Shown here piece by piece: positions 17,044-24,454 of a DNA stretch of 64,000 nucleotides. A program made the translations under genes and the position numbers. Numbering within the stretch: the first letter of the stretch is position 1; each line of letters begins with the position of its first letter. The DNA comes from Actinomycetota bacterium. Its GTDB lineage: Bacteria > Actinomycetota > Actinomycetes > Streptosporangiales > Streptosporangiaceae. The notes below the pieces were generated by a model. That model was not told where the DNA came from. It searched no databases and worked only from the letters and a program-made list of their open reading frames with translations. Location: the NCBI GenBank assembly GCA_027313705.1, contig DAHVDE010000014.1:1-64000 (forward strand), given 5' to 3'.

Positions 17044-18467
17044 CAGCTTGCCTCGATCAAGCCGCTCAGCAGTTGTTCGTAACGGAGCAAATGCATGTCA
17101 CCGACGAAGTGCGCGGCGATGTAACCCTTCGCGGCGCGGCCGATCGCGCTGGCGGTGCCCGGCTCGTCGATCAGCAGGCGGACGGTGGTGCCGAAGGCGG
17201 CGAGATCGGCGGGATCGGGCAGCAGGACCCCGGTGCCTTCGGCTATCTGGTCGATGATCCCGCCGACGGCCGAGCCGACGACCGGGCGGCCTTTCCACAT
17301 GCCTTCAGCGACAGTCAGCCCGAAGCCTTCCGCCAGGCTCTTCTGCACGATCACCGACGCCCGCCGCTGGAGTGCGTTGACCATGGCCGCGTTCTCCTCG
17401 ATGTCGTCAAGCGGCAAAGTGACAAGCAGTACCCGGTTCTGGATTTCCGAGGGCAGGTCGCGCCACTTGAGCAGGCAGTCACCGAAAACGGCCGCTCCTT
17501 CAGGATCGTCGGTCACGCCCGCCACTGCCGGGCCGACCAAGAGCAGGAAGCCGTCACCTTGGGGTGCGACATGCTCGGCGAAGCCGCGCATGACCCCGAG
17601 CATGTCCTTGAGCTTGTCCCATCTGGAGACCTGGACCACCAGCGGATCGGCTGGTGCCGGGTGCCGGGTGGCAGTGATGTCGGCGACCCCGGTGACCAGC
17701 CCGGCGCCGCCGTCACTCCGGGTGAACGAGGCGTCGCCTGCCCTGGCGGTGCCGTCGAAGACGCCGATCTGGCGCAAGATGGCGTGCGCCGATTTGTTGT
17801 CGAGGTCACGGTTCTTCGCCGACAGGGGGTCGATCGAGGGCGGTATGACGCTGACCTTAGCCGCCGGCATCCACAGGGGCGCGTACTCGCGGCGAGTGAA
17901 AATGAATGCATCTGCCGCAGTCAGGTAGGGGCGCAGGAAGTCCCAGGCCGCCTGGGTAGTCTCGGTCTGCCAGTCGGCCCCGATGTGACAGCGCCACGCG
18001 ATCTTCGCGCCCGCCTTGGCGAGCGGTCCGGCCAGCCCGGCGGTCTGCGGGTCGTGCAGTATCACCAGATCCCCCGGCTTCACCTGCTGGGTAAGCTCGG
18101 CCGCGTTGGCGGCGAGCATCCGGGTGTAGTGCGCGGCATCGTCGTCGGTGAGAGCGCCGTCGGCCGTCATGCCGTGGATGTGGTTATGCAGCCGTTTAGT
18201 GATCACGAAGAAACTGGCGTCTCCCGTGATGACGATCCACCGGCAGGAGACGCCGAGATCACCGACATACCCGAGCAGCACCTGAAGCATCTCGGCGACC
18301 CCGCCGCCGACCGAGGTAGAACTGATGTTCCAGATGGTGCGGCCCCCCATCTTCCGGCGGAATGCCTCGGCCGCGCTCATCAGTCGCGCCTCACGCGCTG
18401 TGCCGATCACGGGCGCGAGTTGCGCGACCGGGCGCGGCGCCACCTCCACGGGCTCCGCCAGGCTCAC
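17043..18467 (-). CDS. GT4-family glycosyltransferase (trehalose synthase TreT / phosphorylase-like)
   Basis: 474 aa from GTG 18467, chosen because AAGGAGG (18482-18476) lies 8 nt upstream; a longer reading to 18617 adds an unconserved N-terminus. Family hallmarks: WNISSTSVGGGVAEMLQVLL near residue 47, ILHDPQTAGL, and the GT-B nucleotide-sugar signature KSLAEGFGLTVAEGMWKGRPV with the E-x7-E pair near residue 375. Proteins of this type make trehalose from NDP-glucose and glucose, or act as trehalose phosphorylases. A 45-residue insert (GTARAGDASFTRSDGGAG region) interrupts the middle. There is no trehalose gene neighbour to confirm the reaction. Confidence 0.82.
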   Translation of the reverse strand: MSLAEPVEVAPRPVAQLAPVIGTAREARLMSAAEAFRRKMGGRTIWNISSTSVGGGVAEMLQVLLGYVGDLGVSCRWIVITGDASFFVITKRLHNHIHGMTADGALTDDDAAHYTRMLAANAAELTQQVKPGDLVILHDPQTAGLAGPLAKAGAKIAWRCHIGADWQTETTQAAWDFLRPYLTAADAFIFTRREYAPLWMPAAKVSVIPPSIDPLSAKNRDLDNKSAHAILRQIGVFDGTARAGDASFTRSDGGAGLVTGVADITATRHPAPADPLVVQVSRWDKLKDMLGVMRGFAEHVAPQGDGFLLLVGPAVAGVTDDPEGAAVFGDCLLKWRDLPSEIQNRVLLVTLPLDDIEENAAMVNALQRRASVIVQKSLAEGFGLTVAEGMWKGRPVVGSAVGGIIDQIAEGTGVLLPDPADLAAFGTTVRLLIDEPGTASAIGRAAKGYIAAHFVGDMHLLRYEQLLSGLIEAS

Positions 18468-18661
18468 CGGCCGTGCCTCCTTACCCCAAGAATCGCTGGA
18501 CGGCTCTACGTTCGCGCCCGCCCGCGAGGCGCGCACCACCTGCGGCGGGTGATGCGAGAGCCGAGCGACCGGCTCGGTCAAGCATCGCCAAAGCCTTCCC
18601 GTTGGTTTAGTCCCCATTCACTGACACCGACAGCAGCCTGCGTGTGACTGTCAGTTATCAC

Positions 18662-18702
18662 GGGGAGTCATGTTGTCATGGGGGGGAGTCATGTTGTCAT
18701 GG
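18662..18702 (+). repeat. 21-bp tandem duplication over a start codon
   Basis: GGGGAGTCATGTTGTCATGG occurs at 18662-18681 and again at 18683-18702, period 21 bp. Each copy carries a G-rich ribosome site and an ATG in the same frame (18678 and 18699), so the following gene has two equivalent starts that differ by 7 codons. Confidence 0.85.
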
Positions 18703-19232
18703 GTGAGTTCGGGGTGCGCGAGCGTGGCCGTGACTGGCCACGTCAGGTCGTCGCCTGGACGGGCGCCGCGCTCGCTTACGCGGGAGCGCAGGGGTTGTCG
18801 GCGTGGATTGCCATGCGGGCGAGGGGCAGCGACGCCAGATCGCAGTACACGGATTTCGCGCGGCCGGCCTTTGCGCCGCCAGGCGCGGTCTTTCCGCTCG
18901 CCTGGACGGCGCTCAACCTGACCACGGCGACTTCAGCCTGGCTGGTCTGGCGAGCCGGGCGCCCGACGGACCGGACATCGTCGCGCGGGCCCGCCCTGAC
19001 CTGGTGGGCACTGGCGATCGCCGCCCGTAGTGCCTACCTGCCCGTCGCCTTCGGCCGCCGTCAGTTCTGGGCGGCAACGGCCGACTCTGCCATTCTCTGC
19101 GCCGTGATGACCCGCTACGCGATCCTGGCGCGCCGCGCCAATCCGGCCGCCTGCGCCCTTGCGGTACCAGAGATCGCCTGGACGGCGTTCGCCACCGTGC
19201 TCAGCGCCGCCGTGGCCAGGGCTAACACCTGA
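18678..19232 (+). CDS. TspO/MBR-family membrane protein (divergent)
   Basis: 184 aa (177 if the second duplicated ATG at 18699 is used). Five hydrophobic segments. The TspO signature region is recognisable as PAFAPPGAVFPLAWTALNL followed by a WLVWR helix near residue 85, and PEIAWTAFATVLSAAV near the C-terminus replaces the usual PYLAWVSFA-type helix. TspO proteins bind porphyrins and steroids and modulate stress responses. Conservation is weak, so family assignment is moderate. Confidence 0.65.
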   Translation: MGGSHVVMGEFGVRERGRDWPRQVVAWTGAALAYAGAQGLSAWIAMRARGSDARSQYTDFARPAFAPPGAVFPLAWTALNLTTATSAWLVWRAGRPTDRTSSRGPALTWWALAIAARSAYLPVAFGRRQFWAATADSAILCAVMTRYAILARRANPAACALAVPEIAWTAFATVLSAAVARANT

Positions 19233-19256
19233 ACTCGCTGAGCGGAGGAGAACGTC

Positions 19257-20264
19257 ATGCGCAAAGCCGGGGTAGCTAGCGGCATAGTCGGTGTCCTGCT
19301 TGTGATTGCCGCCTTCTTGACGGCGTTCTGGATCACGCCTTCTTACATCGCGCGGCTGCCGGGAAACTACAACAAGACATATACCTATCAAGGCACGCTA
19401 TCGCGGTTGCTCGACCCGACGGCACTGGCTTCAGGCAACCTGGCCGGCGCTTTCAAGACCGGACTGCCGCAGACCATCGGCATGCACGTCAAGGTGCTGC
19501 GAACCTCAGGCAATGCCGCTCAGGTGAAGTACACGAACTCGGAAACCATCTCAGGCATCCCGGTCGCCTCGGTTACCGAGAACTACGCGGTCGACAGACG
19601 GTCACTTGAAGCCACGGCCAGCCACCCGAGCAACTGGAGCGTAACCAAGGCCAGAGGACTCGTGGTCTCCTGGCCGATCCCGGCGGAAAAGCATAATTAC
19701 ACCGGATGGGTCGAACTGACCGGCACGACGGTTCCGCTGAAGTACATCAAGCAGGTACAGCACGGCGGCATCAGCACCTACGAGTACCAGTCCGCCGTGC
19801 CCGCGACGCCGATCACCAGCTCGCAGGCGCTGGCTGCCCTGCCGAAGTCCTTGCCAGTTGCGCTGGCTCCCAAGCTCAAGGCGGCCGGGCTGATCTCGGC
19901 GAGCCAGGCCTCCGCGCTCGGCAAGCTGTTCCCGCACGCCGCGTCGATCCCGCTCGGCTACACCTACGAGTCGACAAGCACGTACTGGGTTGATCCCGCG
20001 ACCGGGCTCATCGTGGACATCAAGTCGAGCGAACGGCAACTCGGCGGCGTGAAGCTGCCGGGCGGAAAGATCGTCCCATTTGTCCCAGTCCTGATCGGTG
20101 ACTATCAGGCCACCAAGTCAAGCCTGAACGCCGCTGTTTCCAACGCACGCAACGGCGCCAGTGCCATATCTACCTGGGGTATCACCGTGCCCGTCATCGC
20201 GGGCGTGGTCGGCTTCTTGCTCGTGATGCTCGGGGCGATCCTCTGGTGGCGCCGCGAAAATTAA
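19257..20264 (+). CDS. DUF3068 (PorA-like) membrane protein
   Basis: 335 aa. N-terminal TM (SGIVGVLLVIAAFLTAFWITP), a large extracytoplasmic domain, and a C-terminal TM (VPVIAGVVGFLLVMLGAILWW) ending with WRREN. The conserved stretch YTYESTSTYWVDPATGLIVD near residue 238 is typical of DUF3068 proteins of actinobacteria. Their function is undefined. The gene follows the TspO-like gene by 24 bp with GGAGGAG upstream. Confidence 0.82.
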   Translation: MRKAGVASGIVGVLLVIAAFLTAFWITPSYIARLPGNYNKTYTYQGTLSRLLDPTALASGNLAGAFKTGLPQTIGMHVKVLRTSGNAAQVKYTNSETISGIPVASVTENYAVDRRSLEATASHPSNWSVTKARGLVVSWPIPAEKHNYTGWVELTGTTVPLKYIKQVQHGGISTYEYQSAVPATPITSSQALAALPKSLPVALAPKLKAAGLISASQASALGKLFPHAASIPLGYTYESTSTYWVDPATGLIVDIKSSERQLGGVKLPGGKIVPFVPVLIGDYQATKSSLNAAVSNARNGASAISTWGITVPVIAGVVGFLLVMLGAILWWRREN

Positions 20265-20356
20265 GAAACTAGCCGCACGTTAAGCTCGCTGACTACTGGC
20301 CAATGCAGGCCACCGTTGCGGGGTTGCGGGTGCGGGGGCGCGCACGTTGCGGAGGC

Positions 20357-20377
20357 GGGGGCGGGGGCGGGGCGGGG
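20357..20377 (+). repeat. G-quadruplex-forming G-run cluster
   Basis: Four runs of 4-5 G separated by single C bases at 20357-20377, with two more runs just upstream from 20316. This is an ideal short-loop G4 motif on the plus strand, 40 bp ahead of a small ORF. The remaining sequence in 20265-20416 shows nothing else. Confidence 0.7.
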
Positions 20378-20416
20378 TTTATGAGTAGTGCGGGGATTGT
20401 TGGGTAGCTGGCGGCA

Positions 20417-20593
20417 ATGGCTAGAGTCAGAACCGTTGCCGGGCACGCCGTTCCCGGCATCATTGTGTTCTTCTTCTGGGTGGTCGTCGCTATCCTGGCG
20501 ATCATCTTGCTGGCGTTCATCGTGAACTGGGCCGGCGGCGGCGATCTCCACCTGCGGCTTGGTCACTTTTTCCTTGACGTTGGTTTCACCTGA
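20417..20593 (+). CDS. Small single-TM protein (58 aa), hypothetical
   Basis: An uninterrupted ATG-to-TGA frame encodes a hydrophilic start (MARVRTVAGHAVPG), one strongly hydrophobic helix (IIVFFFWVVVAILAIILLAF) and a short tail. Third codon positions are mostly G/C, supporting coding. The ribosome site is weak. No family recognised. Confidence 0.5.
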   Translation: MARVRTVAGHAVPGIIVFFFWVVVAILAIILLAFIVNWAGGGDLHLRLGHFFLDVGFT

Positions 20594-20630
20594 CAGGTCC
20601 GGTCGGCTAGGGCGCGTGCGGGCGGCGGTC

Positions 20631-21160
20631 CTACGGTCTCAGCAGCACGGCCCTTAGCTGGTCAGGCGGGAGATCGCCGACCCGGTCAAAGAGCCGGTCG
20701 CCGATGATGGCGAGGACGGCGTCGACCGCGCGGTACTCGGTGCGGCCCGACAGGTCAAATTCCGGGTTGACCTCGCATAGGTCGATGCCGGCCAGCGTGC
20801 CTACGGCGGCAAGCACGCCAAGCGCCTCGATCAGGGCCCGCGCCGGGATGCCAAGGTAGCCTGGCGCCGACGTGGCCGGGGCATCACTGGCGTTGACCAC
20901 GTCGATGTCGATGCTGACGTAAAGCGCGCCGGTGCCGTCGAGCAGGTATTCGAGGACCCGGGTCATCGCGTCGACGGGTCAGACCGTTTCCACGTACGAG
21001 GCGGTCGCTGGCAGGCGCCGCGGCCAGGCTCGCACGATGCCGCTTCCGAAGTCGCTGATGCCCGTGTCCGACTGCATGCCGTGGTAGCCCGCGATGAACA
21101 AGGGACGCCTCCCTGATCCGGCGCGGGCCTAGCCGCATCCCTGTGTGCCCGACCGAGGTG
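20631..21160 (-). pseudogene. Broken agmatinase/arginase-family (ureohydrolase) gene
   Basis: The C-terminal 110 residues are a good ureohydrolase end: GALYVSIDIDVVNASDAP holds the D-x-D metal ligands, and LCEVNPEFDLSGRTEYRAVD follows. Upstream, a typical ureohydrolase N-terminal piece MRLGPRRIREASL occurs near 21137-21099, but the central domain with the other metal-binding histidine and aspartates is missing. The intervening reading (AGYHGMQSDTGISDFG) ends at a TGA near 20980. A large internal deletion plus frame damage explains this. Confidence 0.7.
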
Positions 21161-21420
21161 GCGGGTATTCGCCTTTCCTGACGACCTCGCCCTTCGCGGC
21201 CTGGCACAGCGAGCCCGCCGAGATGCCGAGTGTCTCGCACAGCCGCATCAGCGAGGCGACCGAGACCCTGGTCAGGTCGCGCTCTAGCCTGGACAAGAAT
21301 CCCTTGGTCAGCCCGCTGCGCTCGGCGACCTCGGCCTGCTCTGCCGGGAGGCGAGCCGCGCGGCGCGAGTCATCCAGTCTTCGCGCAAGGCATCCCGGAG
21401 CGCCTTCGCGCTCGGACGCT
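21129..21420 (-). pseudogene. Truncated and frameshifted XRE-family regulator
   Basis: The minus strand reads AEVAERSGLTKGFLSRLERD then VSVASLMRLCETLGISAGSL, an XRE helix-turn-helix of the kind fused to cupin domains. It runs to VVRKGEYPPPRSG and ends at TAG 21129 where a cupin domain should start. The N-terminal RLASRQ lies in a shifted frame near 21355. The end overlaps the agmatinase remnant in another frame. XRE-cupin regulators often precede polyamine or amino-acid genes, so the two remnants may come from one former locus. Confidence 0.65.
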
Positions 21421-21561
21421 CAATCACGTCTGATGACTTCAGTTCGACCGCGGTCCACCGGCCGTCCGCGCCACGGTTGACCGCTTACCACCCGCCCAAG
21501 CATCGGCGGAGATGATCTAGCTCGGAGTCGTCGTGCGGCCTGAAAGCCGCATCGCTCGGAC

Positions 21562-22174
21562 GTGTACGCGTCAGAAGAGGCTGATCCGGAGGTGATCGGC
21601 GCCGAGCGCGACCCGGATCTTTGCGTGCTGGTCGATCCGCTTGACACCAGCGAGCTTGCGGTCCGGGCGCTGTACGGGTACACGCACGTGCTGGTCTACT
21701 CCCGCCGGCCTGCCCGGCCAGTCATGGCCGTGGTCGGCGACATCTTCCACCATGTTCAGCTCTATGTCGCCGCCAGGCAGGACGACGGCACGGACAAGGC
21801 CTTCGCAATCACTGCGGACCGCGCTGAGCATGTCCTTCACGTGCTGCCCAAGGCCCTGTCCAGCGCGCTGGTCACCAATTACCTGATGCGGCCGGTGGAG
21901 AGGTTCCTGCCACTGGCCGGGCAGCGGGACCCGATGACGGCACTGGCCGCGTCGCCAGGCGGCGGGAAGTCCTCAGGTCGTATCGGCGTCGATTTCGGCT
22001 CCGTGGGCCTGTGCCATGTGGCGGCCGGATTCTCCGACGCGATGATCGAGTTCGCGAAGGGGTTCGCGTGCCGCCGGCAGCATGCAGTACGTAGTGCCCA
22101 GGCGACAGGTTGCGGCGGCCAGTCCGGACCTGGCGCACGCGATCCTGGGAACGCTGCACGCGCATGAGCGGTAG
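21562..22174 (+). pseudogene. Inositol-monophosphatase-like gene, degraded
   Basis: The frame from 21562 contains VLVDPLDTSELAVR (IMPase-type metal motif D-P-L-D) and GRIGVDFGSVGLCHVAAGFS then IEFAKGFA, which resembles the C-terminal half of the family. After about 22075 the sense continues in another frame as VAAASPDLAHAILGTLHAH and ends at TAG 22172. The N-terminal substrate loop is absent. At least one frameshift and one deletion are needed, so it is called a pseudogene; family assignment is moderate. Confidence 0.55.
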
Positions 22175-22210
22175 CCAGCCAAGCCCAGCGTCGACAACCC
22201 GCGCGCTGGG

Positions 22211-22700
22211 CTAAGGGCGCTGGACGCGGGCAGGCTGCGGCCCGGGGCGGCTGCCTGAATGCCGCCTGGGGCGCGGACGGGGCAAGCCGGGCTCAGGCTG
22301 CGGGGACGGGACCGCACGCGGCTTGTCGTCCCCGGCCGGGACGGCGGTCGCGGCGGCGGGCAAGCTCCCGTCCCGCTGGCTGCTGTCGGCGGCGGCGAAG
22401 GGGCTGGCCGCATCGCGGTGCTCCAGGATGCCTGAAAGCAGCTTGACCGCGATCAGCAGCGCGACGGCTGGCCAGCCGTCGATGACCCGGCTGACGGTGC
22501 CGTGCCCGGCGGTGGCGACGTTCGCGGCGGCGGTGCCGATGGCCAGGGCCGCTCACGGGAGCCAGCCGGACCGGCGTCCGGCGTGGCGGTCGGCGAGCAG
22601 GACCAGGGACGCGGCGATCTCCACGCCGTCCACCGACAGCGGGAAGGCGTGGGCGTGCCAGCCAGTGTCGCCAGGGGCAGCATCGTCGCCGAGCACTATT
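22211..22700 (-). pseudogene. DUF2637 (Spd/Tra-type) membrane protein with nonsense codon
   Basis: The minus strand reads GWHAHAFPLSVDGVEIAASL then LADRHAGRRSGWLP, a TGA at 22553-22555, and continues in frame AALAIGTAAANVATAGHGTV and VIDGWPAVALLIAVKLLSGI, then a Pro-rich tail to TAG 22211. This is the DUF2637 family carried by actinomycete conjugative plasmids and AICEs. The TGA stands where homologues have Trp (TGG to TGA). The N-terminal helix is missing. It marks a decayed integrative element. Confidence 0.65.
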
Positions 22701-23559
22701 TCAACGGCATGGCGGCCGACACGCCGCATCTGCTGCCTGGCAGGCCGCGGCATGCTCGACGTCACGGCACCGGTCACCGGCTACGTTCCCGAACTGGCCG
22801 GACACTTCTCCGGCGCGACCGTGCAGCAATTGCTTGACATGCGGACGGGAACCAGGTTCGAAGAGAACTACGACGACCTCGCCGCCGATGCGCGCAGGTA
22901 CGAGCAGGTCTATCTATGGCGGCCGCGGACAACTCCTGATATCCCCGGTGACGCGCTGAGCTATTTCCTGACACTGCGCAACGATGGCGAGCACGGCTGG
23001 CCGTTCAGGTACCGGTCGATTCTGACCGACATACTCGCGCTTTGTACTCGAACGGGCCACCGGACTCCGGTTCCGCCAGTTGGTCTCCCGCGAGTTGTGG
23101 CAGCCGACGGGTGCCGAGTTCGACGCGGAAGTGACGGTCGACGCCCACGGCAACGCGATGGCCGACGGAGGTATCTCGGCGTGCTTGCGCGACCTCGGAC
23201 GGCTTGGCCTGCTTTACCTGAGCGACACCTCGCCGCGGCCAGATGTCGTGCCGCGGGCCTGGGTGGCAGACACGGTGCGAGGTGCCGCCGACGGTGCCGC
23301 CGCCTTCACGGCCGGAGATAATCCGCCTGGCTTTCCGGCCGGGGCGCATTACCGTAACGGGTGGTGGGTTCGCGATCCTGGCGGGCCTTTCCTGCATGGC
23401 TCAGGAATCTACGGCCAGAATCTCTTCGTCCATGCCCCGACCGGCACGGTCGTCGTCAAGTTCTCCGCCTGGCCGACTCCGCTCGACCGGCCGGCGCTCA
23501 CCGCCACCGCGAAGGTCGCCGTCTCCATCGGCGAGCACCTAGCGCAAGCGAGCGCCTGA
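22655..23559 (+). pseudogene. Beta-lactamase-family (class C-like serine hydrolase) gene, inactivated
   Basis: The sense starts GSIVAEHYFNGMAADTPHLL, skips the catalytic S-x-x-K helix entirely, and resumes in another frame as GMLDVTAPVTGYVPELAGHF and TVQQLLDMRTGTRFEENYDD. A one-base insertion near 23040 shifts the frame again to FVLERATGLRFRQLVSRELW and runs to the TGA at 23557. The C-terminal part contains the conserved HGSGIYGQ in place of the K-T-G-like triad. Loss of the SxxK motif plus two frame breaks means no active enzyme. Homologues hydrolyse esters, amides or nylon-type oligomers. Confidence 0.75.
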
Positions 23560-23678
23560 ACCAAGGTTGCGCCAGGCAGATGCGCTGCGCAATAGCGTCG
23601 CGTTCAGGAGTTTCATTACTTCTTGCCCGATGCGATAGCATCACGCCGTTCTATCCAATGATCGGCGAGTGGGGAAAT

Positions 23679-24398
23679 ATGACGCCGGGCGAACGTGCCA
23701 GGATCAACGAGGCTGTCGGCTACTGGGTCAAAGCCAAACAGGCGCAGGGCCAGCGGTCCCGCGATGGGGGCAGGGCTCAGGAAGGTACCCGCGCACAAGT
23801 GACAGGCGGTACCCACCTGAATGGCGTTAACAAGCTGATCATTGACGAGATCACGGCCATTGGCCTTGCTGACGTGGAATTCAGGCTTCACCGCCGGGCT
23901 GTTCTTGCGGGCTGGTACAGGAGTTCCAAGGCGTGGGATCTGCTCGTGCTTCAGCGGGGACTGCCAGTGCTTGCCGTCGAGTACAAGTCGATGGCTGGCA
24001 GCGAGGGAAAGAATTTGAACAACCGCGCAGATGAGGTATTCGGCATCGCCGAGGACGCACGCGAAGCCGAGCGGCGCGGCATCCTGCCACCGAACCTGCG
24101 CCGTGCCTACATATATGTGCTCGAAGTCACACCCGCTGTCGAGGGTCCTGTCGACGTCGGGAAACCGTACGGAAAGCCCGATCCGGTATTCCACGGTGCG
24201 TCGTACCTCCAGCGCGTGGCCATCATGTGCGAGCGAATGCTTGAGTCCGGTCTCTACCATCTCGCCTGGGTCCTCGCTGTGACCCGGGATCCGGTGGGAT
24301 TCGTCGAACCATCCCCGACGGTCGGCTGGGATGCCTTCGCCGTTGAGCTTCGCCGGGGATTTCAAGCCGGCCAAGCCGTTCTCGCACCCCAGGACTAA
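23679..24398 (+). CDS. Type II restriction endonuclease, XhoI/PaeR7I family (predicted CTCGAG)
   Basis: 239 aa from ATG 23679; ATG 23658 would add 7 residues. The protein follows XhoI/PaeR7I closely: INEAVGYWVKAKQAQ at the N-terminus, VTGGTHLNGVNKLI, the PD-(D/E)XK core with WDLLVLQRG then VLAVEYKSMAGS near residue 102, NNRADEVFGIAEDA, and PDPVFHGASYLQRVAIMCER. The family cuts CTCGAG. The open frame appears intact and the family length (about 246 aa) is matched. It is tail-to-tail with the cognate methyltransferase, 56 bp apart, and its GC content seems lower than that of neighbours, consistent with transfer. Confidence 0.88.
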   Translation: MTPGERARINEAVGYWVKAKQAQGQRSRDGGRAQEGTRAQVTGGTHLNGVNKLIIDEITAIGLADVEFRLHRRAVLAGWYRSSKAWDLLVLQRGLPVLAVEYKSMAGSEGKNLNNRADEVFGIAEDAREAERRGILPPNLRRAYIYVLEVTPAVEGPVDVGKPYGKPDPVFHGASYLQRVAIMCERMLESGLYHLAWVLAVTRDPVGFVEPSPTVGWDAFAVELRRGFQAGQAVLAPQD

Positions 24399-24454
24399 GC
24401 GCATCGTGCTGGACCCGAAGTCGATGAAAATGGCCGCGGATGCCCACGACTTCG

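Noticed and set aside
17073-18647. 524-codon plus-strand frame opposite the glycosyltransferase gene
   Set aside because: The minus-strand frame has clear GT4 motifs and a perfect ribosome site; the plus frame has Arg/His/Asp-rich composition typical of an antisense shadow.
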